From: Ignavibacteria bacterium
Lineage (GTDB): Bacteria; Bacteroidota; Ignavibacteria; Tepidaquicellales; Tepidaquicellaceae
Length of the DNA stretch: 64,000 bases
Direction of reading: 5' to 3'
Assembly: GCA_016716125.1 (NCBI GenBank)
Contig: JADJWZ010000039.1
Location: 1 to 64,000 of the forward strand
Every line of letters starts with the position of its first letter. The stretch's first letter is position 1. A program made the position numbers and the translations under genes. This document shows positions 48,223-59,373 of the stretch, piece after piece. The notes under the pieces were generated by a model. That model saw only the letters and a list, made by a program, of their open reading frames with translations, searched no databases and was not told the DNA's origin.

Positions 48223-49716
48223 TTAAGGGGATATTACAGTTATTAAATTTACAGCATTGTTCTCAATTATTGACAGATCATTCAGATCAGTAATAAGATC
48301 TCCGTTTACATCAGTAACTGCGTAACCCTGTAAAAAAATGGCGGCGCTGTTTTCTCCAATACCCATATCCGCAATATCAATTACATTATCCTTATTTACA
48401 TCTCCGCTGTAAATACAAAATTTAGTTCCGAGCTGTATCATATTATTTCCAAATGCCTTTGAAATATTATCAGTGAAGTCATAAGACATCAGACTGTCAA
48501 TCTTATATTGGATCCCGCCGGCGCCGCTCCATGTGTTAATTGTATTTCTGTGAACAGCTTCAAGATAGTAATTTCCCGCAGGCGCATTTCTGAATTTCAA
48601 TCCTGAGATAAATGAAACTGAATCAATGACTGACACTGCGGAATCAATTCTCAAATAAGGAGAGAAAGACTGACTCAGAAAAACCTTTATGGTATCTTTA
48701 ATATTAAGTTTGTTCAAAGATAAATTATATAATCCCTGCGGAATGATCTTCAGATTCAATACTGTTTCACTGCCGAATTCAAATAAGGCAAATACAGGAA
48801 GATGATCTGACGCATAATGCAGAGCATTGGCAATGGTCTGTCCGACTGCATTATTCGGAGATTTATTAATAGAATCATTAAAATGGTTTCCGTCATTTCC
48901 GTAATTTACATAACTGCCGGGAATAAATTTTATCCCGCCCGGATTTTTTACAGCGCCGGAATAAAGTATCATATCAAACCTGTCATCAAGTCCGCCTGTA
49001 GCGCCGTCTCCGAATGACCTTGTTCTCGTGGATTGTGTATGATAAAATCTGTATGCAAAGTTGTTCCATGTCCCGGTCAGATTCAGATTGTCATAAAAAT
49101 TTCCGTCGTTATTCGGATCATTGAATAAAAGTTTTATATATGCCGGTTCATTGGCTGAATAAATATTAAAGTCACCAAGGACAATAAAATCTGTTCCCGC
49201 CGGCAATGCGTTTGTTCTTTTACGAAGACTGTCAGTCTCAGCTCCGCGCCTGACAATGCTCGTGTCCCCTGCTCTCAGATGAACAGCATATATCCTAAGC
49301 GTGTCATTGTAAATTTTATCAGTTATCTTAAATTCATTTATATCTCTGAGCAAAGTCGCAATCCGGACATTGCTTATAAAATTAACTTTTACAGTTTTAA
49401 AATATATTGCATTATCAGAGTCAGGTCCGTTTATATATGTACCCGATGAATAAACGACACCGCTAAAATTTAAAACATTTTTCAAAAAATCATTCACGCC
49501 CGTCTGAGTATTAATTTCATTGACAACAAGTATATCCGGATCAGCAGCGTTTATAATAGTTCTGAAGTGCGGGTTTCTGATATTCGTATCTGTGTTTGGA
49601 TAATTCAGAAGATTGTAAGTCATTATTTTCAGCTGATACTGCGGCTTTACATCTCCTGCAAAAGCAATTACAATGAGAATTGAAGACAGGAATATATTTA
49701 GTGTTTTCAGATTCAA
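48223..49716 (-). CDS. Secreted endonuclease/exonuclease/phosphatase-fold protein with dockerin-like module
   Basis: 497 residues, intact. Signal peptide (to about residue 25), then an EEP fold: IMTYNLLNYP, ILVVNEINTQTG (catalytic Glu), YAVHLRAG, DFIVLGDFN (DxN) and the final HYASDHLPVFALF (SDH). These are the metal-binding motifs of DNase I-like nucleases and phosphatases. The C-terminal 180 residues are the shared module (SPYLRIDSAVSVIDS ... VHRNTINTWSGAG ... IYSGDVNKDNVIDIAD ... DVNGDLITDLND), ending in ISP. In the second loop family positions are kept. Likely an extracellular nuclease. Confidence 0.88.
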   Translation of the reverse strand: MNLKTLNIFLSSILIVIAFAGDVKPQYQLKIMTYNLLNYPNTDTNIRNPHFRTIINAADPDILVVNEINTQTGVNDFLKNVLNFSGVVYSSGTYINGPDSDNAIYFKTVKVNFISNVRIATLLRDINEFKITDKIYNDTLRIYAVHLRAGDTSIVRRGAETDSLRKRTNALPAGTDFIVLGDFNIYSANEPAYIKLLFNDPNNDGNFYDNLNLTGTWNNFAYRFYHTQSTRTRSFGDGATGGLDDRFDMILYSGAVKNPGGIKFIPGSYVNYGNDGNHFNDSINKSPNNAVGQTIANALHYASDHLPVFALFEFGSETVLNLKIIPQGLYNLSLNKLNIKDTIKVFLSQSFSPYLRIDSAVSVIDSVSFISGLKFRNAPAGNYYLEAVHRNTINTWSGAGGIQYKIDSLMSYDFTDNISKAFGNNMIQLGTKFCIYSGDVNKDNVIDIADMGIGENSAAIFLQGYAVTDVNGDLITDLNDLSIIENNAVNLITVISP

Positions 49717-49751
49717 TTCGGATATTATTAAGAAAAGGTATTTGATAAAAT

Positions 49752-52569
49752 TTAAGGAGTAGATCTGCTCACAAAATTGAAAGCATTATTGTCAGTAATT
49801 GCAGCGTAAGTAAGATCTACTATGCCGTCGCCGTTTACATCAGTTTTCACATACCCTGATTCAAAATTATTCGCGTCATTATCAATAAGACTAAGGTCGC
49901 TCAGATCTACCGTACCGTCCTGATTTACGTCGCCGCTGTATATGCAGTACTTACCTGATTTCAAAACCAGATTATCGCCGTAAGATTTTGTTATCGAATT
50001 TGTAAAATCATACTGAACAGTATTTCCGGAGGCAAAGCTTTGCGGAAGTTTGCTCCATGTTTCAATGGAATTTCTGTGCGTTACTGCAATGTAATAATTC
50101 CCTGAGCCGCATTCAAAATTCAAAATTACCTTTAAAAGTAAGTGAGTCAATTACAGCGTTCGCAGAATCAACTTTAGCATACGGCGCAGTTGTATTTCTT
50201 AAATAAACTGTCATAGTATCTTTCATATTTAGTCTGTCTTCAATGTTGTCATAATATCCTTCCGTAATTGCCGTCAGCTCTAATAACGTATTTGAATTAT
50301 ACGGAACGTAAATGTCATCAAACATACAGGAATCGTTTGCTCCTGTCGCATGATTCCAGAGTGCGCCGGAGTATATTAAACTTTGACCTGTGTAAGAGCT
50401 GTCAGCTGATGAACCCATAAGTACGGAAGTATTTCGGGGATCCTGTTGCGGGAAATTTACTGCCGAACTTTCTGTGTAAAGCGTCCAGATATTATTCGAA
50501 GGATCGAATGTAACTCTGACGCTTAAATACTGACTGGCATAATCTCCCGAAGATATTACATTTGTAAATCTCGAATTCCCGTTCACGCCGTTCGTAAACT
50601 TTGCTAGTCTTATTGCATCAGCGCTTCCGCTGTTTCCCAGCACAACCGCATATCCGTTGCCCGTAGTTATATCAGATGTACTCTTGCCCAGTATAAATGC
50701 CATTCCGTAATTATTGTTATCAAAACCGGACGGATCGGTTCTCGTTTGTTTCATATTAACAGACCATTCAAGTATACTTGCCGCATTAGAGTAAACAATA
50801 GGATAACCCGGCACAGCTGATAAATTCACATAAGAAAATTCCCTTCCCGCCGTTGTACTTGCTGATTTAATTTTTCCGTAACTTAAAGTAATAGAACCGG
50901 GACTCACAGTTTCCGTTTCCTGCCATGTAACTGAAACCGGTGAAAGCGTATTCCCGAGAATAGTATTATTACCTCTGCTGAAGTCATCCAGTAAAACAGA
51001 AGAATAGTTTTGCGAACCCGGTAGAGTAGCAGCGTTTATCCAGGGTATTGTTGCATTGGTTTTATAATTTCTCTGTGCGCCGGTTCCGTTATAAGAATAC
51101 ATGCGGAAGTAATATGTGACGCCTGAAGAAAGACTTGTAAAATTATAATTATTTGCGCCTGCATAAGTTATATTGACAACTGCGCTTCCGTCTGATAAAA
51201 TATTGTCATCAGTATAAACCGTTCCGTCTGCAGGATCTGTAAATGAATTTGAATTATTTGCAATCAGTAAATATCCTGACGGCGCCTGCGCTCCGGGTAA
51301 TGCGTCCGTCCAGTTTAATCCAATGCCTGATTCAGAAATTGTATCAGCGATGAAATCAGTGATATAATTTGTCGGCTCCGCAGAGAGCGGGTTACTCACT
51401 GAAGCGTTTGTCTGCGGAACAGTCCCGTTTATTTTGTAATTTATCTGCGAACCTGTCCCGTTATATGAATATAAAGTAAAATAATAAGTCTCAGTTGCCA
51501 TCAGATTATTAAAATTATAAGTATCCGGATCGCTGAACGGAATGTTCATGATAGCAGCGCCGTCTGATAATACTGTATCATTCGTATATTCTGATCCGTC
51601 GACGGGTATAAATTATTTATTATCATCATAAGCGATAATCAGATAACCTGAAGGCAATTGACCTCCGGCTGCATCATTCCAGTTAAGAGTAATTGCATTA
51701 CCTGCCGGAGCTGATGAAAATGACGAAGGATAATTCGACGGCTCCGCTGCATACACCGGATTAAGTTTTGTGTAATCATTGAAATTTATAAAAGCCGGAT
51801 ACTCAGGATGATCGGAAAATGGATTTCTGTTTTGCTGAATAGACTGAATGTAATTATTTCTATCCACTTCCCATTTGTCAGGCGGGTCCTGTCTGTTCCA
51901 GTCAAGAAGCACTGTCAGGTTCTGCGGAGCTTCGCTAAGCGAAGGCAGTCTCGTTCCGTTCAGCCAGTTAAAATCCCAGTCCAGTCCCGAAAGCCCGTCG
52001 TAACGAATTGACATGTAAAGCATTGCTCTCGCTGCGTCCCCTTTCCTGCTGTCCATCGGTTCATATACAATCTGTCCTAAAGAATTTGTTCCGACTTTTC
52101 CCTCAAGGAACTGATATGTAACATTGACAACAACCCCGAGAGGATGATTGCTTCTCCTGGCGTTTGCATTATTCTGATGAGAAGGAAATAAATGATGCTG
52201 ATCTGAATACTGATCGTTTGATGTCGAAGGATTACTCGGCATCCAGCTGAATGCAAATACATGTTCACGGCTCATCGTCCCGAATGAAAACGAACCGCTG
52301 TAAATATACTCATAACCTGAGTATATGCAGAATACTGATTTCGTCCCGTTACCGTTATCTATGGATGCAAAATTATTTATATTTGTGGAAATGTAACTAT
52401 CGTAAGAAACTCTGTTGTAAGGGCTTCTTATCCTTGACTGAAGATCCGATATAAATGATGCGCTGGAAGTTAAGACAGTATTATAATACGTGCCGGGCTG
52501 TGACTGCAGATCACTTGAAAAGCATACGATAAAAAAAAGAAATAATATCTTTATATTAATAAATCTCAA
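49752..52569 (-). CDS. Secreted endonuclease I with FN3-like repeats and dockerin-like module (frameshift + in-frame stop)
   Basis: About 939 residues when the frames are joined. After a signal peptide comes an endonuclease I domain (MSREHVFAFSWMP, DQHHLFPSHQNNANARRSNHPLG). Two FN3-like repeats follow (SGYLIIA ... DTVLSDGAAIM ... YYFTLYSYNGTG; then again), then a beta-sandwich part (FSRGNNTILGNTLSPVSVTW) and the module (TAPYAKVDSANAVIDS ... THRNSIETWSK ... IYSGDVNQDGTVDLSD), ending in STP. An in-frame TAA at 51613-51615 interrupts the first FN3 repeat and one extra T at about 50118 shifts frame. Probably an extracellular non-specific nuclease. Confidence 0.78.
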
Positions 52570-52690
52570 TTTAAATACTATGATAAGTTTAACCGGCAGA
52601 AGGTTGAAATGATTAGTTCCGGAAATTAAATAATTTGTTTACAAAGATAATCTAATGAATTCCTTATATCAATTGTAATTATATTAACAA

Positions 52691-52725
52691 ATAACGGAAG
52701 CAGATAATTCTCTGCCCCCGTTATA
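52691..52725 (-). terminator. Terminator-like hairpin after the S8 protease gene
   Basis: ATAACGG pairs with CCGTTAT and inside it GCAGA with TCTGC. It lies 23 bp after the corrected stop of the protease gene on the reverse strand. Confidence 0.55.
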
Positions 52726-52747
52726 ATATTAAATATTGTAAGTATTT

Positions 52748-55700
52748 TAAGGTCTGATTATAGTTATTACATTTAATGCATTATTATCCGAGATAGACAT
52801 GTCAGCAAGATCAGCAAGCGTGTCTCCGTTTACATCTGAGTTTATATATCCGGATAAAAATTTGATGCGTCATTATCAATTATTGTCAGATCCGAAAGAT
52901 CTACTATATCATCCTGATCTACATCACCGCTGTAAAATGCATATCTGGAATTTATCTGCACTGCGTTATTACCGTAAGATTTGGATGATGCATCAGTGAA
53001 ATTGTACTGAGCGACAGATGATATAAAGCTTACTCCTGAGGAACTCCAGGTCTCAATAGTGTTTCTGTGCCTCACTGCAATGTAATAAGGCGTGTTATCA
53101 TTGATCAAAACGTAATTGAAAATACCTTTTCCCGAATCATTTAATACAGCTTTCTTCATCTCAATTACATTATAAGGAGAAGCGTTATTTCTGATCTCAA
53201 CACTTACTGTATCCGAGACCATAAGATTGTTTCCCGGATTATAAAATCCCTCTATCAGAGCTGTAAGATTCAGACTCTTCATACCTGACATCAGTTCATT
53301 GTCCGTCTGTAACGATATTTTGAAAACGGATTTTGAAGGATCATTTGTAACAATATTCAGCACTGCATCTTCAAATGCATCTCCTGCCTGCAGCGAATTT
53401 AATCCTGACGTATTTAGTCTGACTGTTATCATCGCGCTGTCTGACGGCAGTATGGTTCCGGGAACTGATCCAACAATAGAAAAAAGATCTGCGAAAGTAC
53501 CGGTAAACGACGGTGTTGTCAATGTCAGATCACTTGTTCCGGAATTTTTTATATATAAATTTTCATCATAAATATTCGGGAAACTAACTGTTCCGTAAGA
53601 AATCACAGAATCCGAAGGACTGTCTAAACTTACACATGAACTTAAAGTCCCTGAATTTTTATATAATGTTACAAATATACTGTCAAAGAATGCCTGATCA
53701 CTGAGAGCTCTGTCAAAGTGCAGTATTCTCCAGTTACCCGCAGCGTTAATTCCGTTTAATCCGATCATTGTATAATCAGGTTTATAACTTCCGTTCATAT
53801 ACGGCGGTGCCGCATCTGTCCATTTACTCTGAGCATTATCAAACACAGATGCTCCGGTTATATTATCCATATCTCCGCCGTTTGATGAAAAGAGACATTT
53901 TCTGCTGTTGTTCTCATTCAGCAAAGGAGAGAATAATGATATTGATTCATCATCAAGATATGTATGTCTCATGTAAATTTTTACTTTTGCATCAAGCACG
54001 TTGAATGTTCCAAAATTAACTGACGGTGATACAGTAGCGCCGTAATCCATTCCAATAAATTGTGTTATCTTTTTCTTCTCATATGAAATATTGCAGACGC
54101 TGTAATAGCAAAGCCAGAATTCATCCGGAGCATGTAATGGAAATGCCGACTGATTACCTGAATTGTCCCTTGCCATGATATAATAATTCACCTGTGTTTC
54201 CCATCCCTGAGACGGGATTAAAAATGAAAATTGATTTCCTGAATTTGAATAGTGATATAATGAATCATATGCTGACCATGCTCCGCCGTTCTTTTTAATT
54301 CTGTAAAAAAGGACCGGTCTGTTTATACCTGATACTGGCACCGGTGATCCGTCATGATCTGTAATGTCTGCATTGATAACTGTAGGATAAGTGCTGTTCT
54401 TTGACGGAACATTCTTATGGTCTATAGAAGGCGGCGTAACATCAACGCCCGCCGCAAGTCTGACCGAATTTAAAGCGTTCACTCTGCCGTATCCGTAATG
54501 TTGATTCCATTTACCGTACATTTTAACAGTATCATATGCAACATTATCCGGCTTATCACATCCTCTTAATAAATTTTCAAAAACCTGCAGTCTTGTCTGA
54601 TTTGTATTAACTGAAAGTACAAGAGCGGCAACTCCTGCCGCATTAGGAGAAGTAGCTGATGTTCCCCAGAAGTTCTGCTCATATCCGCCGATCTTGAGAG
54701 CGTAGCAGTTAGTCGGAGCAACCATATCAAGATCTCCGATATTATTCTCGCCGTAGTTTGCTCCCCAGTAAAATTGATTTCCGTTTCCCGGAGCTTTCAT
54801 CTGATCATGTGTAGTAGAGCCGCCTATACTCAGGACATTAGGCAATGCTGAAGGATACAGCGGAGAACTGTTCCCGTCATTTCCTGAAGCAAATAATATT
54901 ATACAGCCCTTACCGTTTCTTCCGCTGAGTGCAGCAGCATTAATTGCGTTAGTTACTATCGAATTCGGAGTGCCGCCTCCCCAGCTGTTGCTGAGTACAT
55001 CTATACCTCTTACTCTTGCTGTGTCAAACGCTCTTGCAATTATGCTCGAAGATGTATTTCCGTTTATATCATAAATATTTATTGACATTAGCTGACAGTC
55101 TGCGGCTATTCCCGCAATACCTATGCTGTTATTTCTGACTGCTCCGATAATTCCCGCAGTAGATGTGCCGTGATTGAATACGTCAACCGCTGAACTGTTT
55201 ATATTAAGAAATGCATTATAACCCGGAAGCAAATGTCCCGGCGCCTGAAAATCTACGTGCGCGGAATCTATTCCCGAATCTATTACTCCGATCTTTACCA
55301 GCGGCGAACCTGTCGTAAAATCCCAGGCTTCTTCCACCCGCATATCAGCTCCCGGAATTCCGTTTACAGTCGGTCTGTCTCCGTAAAAAAAAAATGAACT
55401 GCCGGTCTGAATTGTCTGTCCTGTATTGTTCAGATTCCACTGCTGCGGATAATACTGATCATTCGGAACTGACAAAAGCAGACATCCTTCAGGATAAATA
55501 AAATCAGGTTCGCAGTATTCAAATAATCCCGATGTATAATATTCATCAGTTAACTCAAGCGCATTTTTAGGATTGTCAGGAAATGATTTCAAAATGTATC
55601 CGGTACCTTTATTAAACTCACCTGTTATAAAACATCCGTATTTCAAATTCAGAATATCGAGCTTCTCCCTGTCTGATGAATTTCTTAACTTTATAATTAT

Positions 55701-56072
55701 TCTGTCATAAGGAATCTGTGTTACCGATCTTGAAGATCCGTAAAAAGTATTTGTAATAAATTTTACCGAAGGATTTTGTGAGAGATTATTTTTTAAAAGA
55801 CTTATCTCACCTTCACTTTTGTTCACGCTGAATTTTATAAGATACAGATCATCCATGGATTTTCGTAAAGAATCTCCCTGACGCATTATTGGATTTAAAA
55901 TGTTTTCCGCTTCTGTTCCCGAAACAGCGCTCTTAAATACAACTGCGATCTTGTCTGTTCTTTGTTTTAACTGAATTTTGTTTCCCTGGTAATAATAAAA
56001 ATCTGAGGATAAAACTGCTTCGGGGAGTGTGAAGGAAATTGACAGAAATAAAAACAATAACTTTAATTTCAT
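52748..56072 (-). CDS. Secreted subtilisin-like S8 protease with dockerin-like module (1 frameshift)
   Basis: About 1107 residues. The long frame ends at 52842, but adding one T at about 52858 continues it through LSGYINSDVNGDTLADLAD to a TAA at 52748. Signal peptide (1-22), propeptide, then a subtilase domain with Asp 265 (VIDSGIDS), His 301 (NHGTSTAGI) and Ser 472 (GTSATSPNAAG). It is followed by a proprotein convertase P-like beta domain (about 680-800), a region with NIYDENLYIKNSGTSDLTLT (choice-of-anchor-like Ig fold) and the module (SPYNVIEMKKAV ... RHRNTIETWSSSG ... FYSGDVDQDDIVDLSD), ending in IRP. Catalytically complete extracellular protease. Confidence 0.88.
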
Positions 56073-56365
56073 AATTAATAATTTAATTTATAAATTAATT
56101 TTTAAATTGCATTTTTTCAGCCTAAGCTGAAATATTTGCTTTCCAAAAGTTATTGGGGATGCGATAATATACAATTTTTATTAAATAATAATAATATAAA
56201 TTATTTAAACTATTGTATTAATGTTAAAACTTCTTAAGTCAGGCTAACTACTCTTAATTTATCAATAGAACTATACTTACTTCATTAATCACATCTGATG
56301 TCTTTCCTAATACTTATTAATTTAACTGTGTTCAAATTTTAATTTAAGTTTATATATTAAAAAAA
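56073..56365. other. Intergenic region upstream of the S8 protease gene
   Basis: AT-rich. It holds a 6-bp inverted repeat TTCAGC-CTAA-GCTGAA at 56116-56131, 44 bp upstream of the protease start; an operator is possible but unproven. No ORF. Confidence 0.4.
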
Positions 56366-56390
56366 AGCCGAAATACATTGTATTTCGGCT
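56366..56390 (-). terminator. Intrinsic terminator of the CHRD protein gene
   Basis: AGCCGAAATACA pairs with TGTATTTCGGCT sequence on the same strand, followed on the reverse strand by a T run. It lies 27 bp after the stop at 56417. Confidence 0.85.
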
Positions 56391-56416
56391 AATAAAAACT
56401 AAGCAAATTTCTCTTT

Positions 56417-57400
56417 TTAAGGAATTATTGCAGTTACAACGTTAAAGGCATTATTATCACAAATGCTGAGGTCATTTAAATCCGTAATGCTGTCTCCGTT
56501 AACATCACTTTGAACGTAACCGGATATGAAGTTAAAAGCATCATTATCAATAATTGATAAATCCGCAATGTCGACTATACCGTCTTCATTTACATCTCCG
56601 CTGTATATGCAGTATCTTACTCCTTTTAATACCTGATTACTGCCAAATGCTTTAGAAGCATCCGAACTCATATCATAATTTGAATAATAACCTGTAAAAT
56701 CCATTGCCTGACTCCATGTTTCAATTGAATTTCTGTGTTTGAGCTGAAGTATATAATCTGTGCCGTTTAGTCCGTTTAGAAATCTAACAGTATCGCTTCC
56801 GTTAGTTTTCATATATATTTTGTTTGACTCGACTAAATTATACGGAGAAGCTCCCTGTCTTAAATTTACTGTTAATGTATCACTGACCATGAGATTTGAA
56901 CCGCTGTCATAAAATCCTTCTATCAATGCAGTAAGTTCAAGTATTGCATTCGGCGTAGCATATACCTGTCCTCTTATCTCACCTCCTCCGAATGAGGATG
57001 AATGAATATTCAGATACCAGATATCTCCGAGAAGTTCCAGTTCATTTGCCGCTGTCAGTACAAATGTGTTGGAATAAGCGCCTGATGTTACGCCGGTCGG
57101 AAATCCTGTTAATCCTATCCGGACTCCGGCGTTAACTCCTACTGCAGCCGGTCCGTGGAAATGTGACGCTGTTGTATTACCGGTCAGTCCGGAAAATGAT
57201 ACACTGAACACAAGAGTGTTTGTAACATCATCATATGTGCCGGTCAGCGTTCCGGTGCCCGCTGATGCGTTAGGAGGAACTTCCTGCGTACCGCTCAGCG
57301 GAACGTTAATATCGTATAATGTTGCGTTTGAAACTCCGGTAAATAAAAATAGAATTAGCATTACCGGTAAAACAAATAAAAAGTTTTTAAATTTTTGCAT
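56417..57400 (-). CDS. Secreted CHRD-domain protein with dockerin-like module
   Basis: 327 residues, intact, and the cleanest small member of the family. Signal peptide (about 1-26), then a CHRD (chordin) domain: LSGTQEVPPNASAGTGTL, FSGLTGNTTASHFHGPA, WYLNIHSSSFGGGEIRGQV. CHRD domains are beta-rich and of unknown bacterial function. The module runs from about residue 155: LELTALIEGFYD, GASPYNLVESNKI, KHRNSIETWSQ, IYSGDVNEDGIVDIADLSIIDND, DVNGDSITDLNDLSICDNN, ending in IIP. A strong terminator follows, and a conserved 97-bp block lies upstream. Confidence 0.88.
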   Translation of the reverse strand: MQKFKNFLFVLPVMLILFLFTGVSNATLYDINVPLSGTQEVPPNASAGTGTLTGTYDDVTNTLVFSVSFSGLTGNTTASHFHGPAAVGVNAGVRIGLTGFPTGVTSGAYSNTFVLTAANELELLGDIWYLNIHSSSFGGGEIRGQVYATPNAILELTALIEGFYDSGSNLMVSDTLTVNLRQGASPYNLVESNKIYMKTNGSDTVRFLNGLNGTDYILQLKHRNSIETWSQAMDFTGYYSNYDMSSDASKAFGSNQVLKGVRYCIYSGDVNEDGIVDIADLSIIDNDAFNFISGYVQSDVNGDSITDLNDLSICDNNAFNVVTAIIP

Positions 57401-57523
57401 AACAAATTAGTTTAAGTTAGTAAAAAATTTTTATCCTGGGGAAATTATTTGCTTTGGGGTTAGTCAAATTAATTAACTTAATTCAATTTTGCAATAAGTT
57501 TTTTTAATAACCAACTGAGATGT

Positions 57524-57620
57524 GATAACCCGATAGAAATATCAGCGATTTAACTATTTAGAAATGTCATACATTTACCAAATAATTTATTCAAATGTAA
57601 ATATACTTTGTCCGGATGTG
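57524..57620. promoter_or_regulatory. Conserved upstream block, copy 1
   Basis: A 97-bp stretch, GATAACCCGATAGAAAT to TCCGGATGTG, is nearly identical to 58811-58907 (four differences counted by eye). Both lie 124-220 bp upstream of the start of a CHRD gene on the reverse strand. No ORF. A promoter/operator or leader RNA is likely. Confidence 0.6.
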
Positions 57621-57634
57621 GTAACTCTTTTATT

Positions 57635-57695
57635 ATTGAAAATTGAAAATTGAAAATTGATAATTGATAATTGATAATTGATAATTGATAATTGA
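57635..57695. repeat. Heptameric tandem repeat (ATTGAAA / ATTGATA)
   Basis: About nine 7-bp units, three ATTGAAA then ATTGATA, ending at the stop codon of the second CHRD gene (57696). Confidence 0.85.
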
Positions 57696-58691
57696 TTAAG
57701 GCGTAATTTTGCCTACAAAATTATAACCGTTATTATCCGCAAATACAGCATCAGCAACGTCAGTAATACTGTCGCCGTTTATGTCTGTCGGCAAATACCC
57801 TGTTGTAAAATTAAACGCATCATTATCGATCAGACTCCCGTCAGCAATATCAATTGTACCGTCCTGATCCACATCCCCGCTGAAAGCTGCAAACCTTACA
57901 GGCGCAGCATCCACTTGAATTAAATTACCGCCGAATGCCTGAGAAGACGCAGTAGAAAAATTGTAAGCTTCTGTTGTCCCTGATGTAAATGATAAACTTA
58001 CTGCACTCCATGTTTCAAGACTGTTTCTGTGAGTTACCGCAATATAATAGTTTCCGCTTGAGATGTTTACGAATTTTACCGGAGCTGAACCGTTGGACTG
58101 AAGTAAATCTGTATTCTGATACTCTATCGCATAGGGTGATACAGAATTCCTAAGCTGAACATTAATTAAGTCAACTTCCTGGAGATTATTAACCTCATTG
58201 TAAAACCCTTCATAAAATAAATTAAGTTCAGTTGTGTAACCGGTCTGGCGTAAATCTGTCCTCTGATCTCTCCCGCCGGTATATATGCAGAAGAATGAAT
58301 ATTTATATACCATAGATCAGATAGAAGTTCTGCTTCCTCTGAAGCTGAGGGCGAATACATTTCCGTAATTTCCTGATGTTACTCCTAAAGGAAATCCAGC
58401 TAAGAAAATTCTAATAGGTGCATTTACTCCAAACGCTGCAGGACCATGGAAATGCGCCGCGTTTGTATTTCCGGTCAGTCCGGAAAATGAAACGCCAAAT
58501 GACAATATATTAGTATTATCATCATAACTTCCCGTTAATATGCCTTCTCCTGGTGATGCATTCGGAGGAACTTCCTGTGTCCCGCTTATTGAAATATTAA
58601 TATCATATTCTGTTGCATTAACTTTATGAGAAATATTTAGCGTAAAGAATAAAAATAAAACAGCAGAAATAAATTTTGAAAAATTTTGCAT
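57696..58691 (-). CDS. Second secreted CHRD-domain protein with dockerin-like module (2 frameshifts)
   Basis: Frames joined at about 58350 (one extra C) and about 58240 (one base) give about 331 residues. Signal peptide, CHRD domain (ISGTQEVPPNASPGEG, FSGLTGNTNAAHFHGPA, WYINIHSSAYIPAGEIRGQI) and the module (LNLFYEGFYNE, SVSPYAIEYQ, THRNSLETWSAV, AFSGDVDQDGTIDIADGSLIDND, DINGDSITDVADAVFADNN), ending in ITP. It is a tandem duplicate of the neighbouring 56417-57400 gene, with a duplicated upstream block. Confidence 0.8.
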
Positions 58692-58810
58692 AACATTTTA
58701 TTTTTAGTTAATAAAAATTTATAACGGGAAATTATTTACTTTTTGGGTCAGTCAAATTAATTAACTTTAATAAATTATGCAATAAGCTTTTTTAATATCC
58801 AGTTAAATCT

Positions 58811-58907
58811 GATAACCCGATAGAAATGTCAGCGATTTAACTATTTAGAAATGTCACTCATTTACCAAATAATTTATTCAAATGTAAATATACTTTCTCC
58901 GGATGTG
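58811..58907. promoter_or_regulatory. Conserved upstream block, copy 2
   Basis: Second copy of the 97-bp block, 120-216 bp upstream of the second CHRD gene. It is better conserved than the coding sequences, suggesting function or recent duplication. Confidence 0.6.
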
Positions 58908-59001
58908 AATGTTTTAAAAAAAAGCAACTAAAAATTTACTTGCTTCGGCTTGAGGCAATGCCATTAAGTTAAGAAATAAAAAGCAATTTTTCCTTTCATG
59001 A

Positions 59002-59182
59002 CCCTCACCCCTAACCCCTCTCCCAGTGGGAGAAGTTGTCTCAAAACATTACTATTTACCACAAAGTCACCAAGACACTAAGGAAATGTTTTAAAAATAG
59101 AATACTTTGTGCCTTTGTGACTTTGTGGTAAATTTATATTTCTAGTTTTGAGACAGACTCGGGAGAGGGGCAGGGGTGAGGG
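59002..59182. repeat. Long imperfect inverted repeat (hairpin-forming element)
   Basis: Outer arms CCCTCACCCCTAACCCCTC and GGGAGAGGGGCAGGGGTGAG are complementary with small differences; middle arms GTCTCAAAAC (59038) and GTTTTGAGAC (59146) and inner arms ATTTACCACAAAGTCAC (59054) and GTGACTTTGTGGTAAAT (59117) pair perfectly. The GC-rich ends stand out against AT-rich surroundings. No transposase is nearby; it looks like a MITE/REP-type element. The flanks from 58908 to 59326 hold no gene. Confidence 0.8.
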
Positions 59183-59326
59183 CTTAGAGGCTTTAGTAAA
59201 CTCTCTTAACTAGCGGCTTGAGGTTTGTATAAACTGCTGTTACTCTTTAATGATTAAAATTTCCTGTGAATGAAAAGTATGATATACTTTATATAGGTAT
59301 GATTTATTGCAGAATGGGCAAAAAAA

Positions 59327-59351
59327 AAGGGCTGACAAAATGCCAGCCCTT
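59327..59351 (-). terminator. Intrinsic terminator of the T9SS protein gene
   Basis: AAGGGCTG pairs with CAGCCCTT, with a run of A (T on the reverse strand) on the left; 23 bp after the stop at 59374. Confidence 0.85.
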
Positions 59352-59373
59352 CTTATGTTTTGAATAAACCTTA

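Noticed and set aside
46826..51615. Stop-codon recoding (alternative genetic code)
   Set aside because: TAA ends most intact genes in the window normally; two isolated internal TAA are better explained as mutations or errors.
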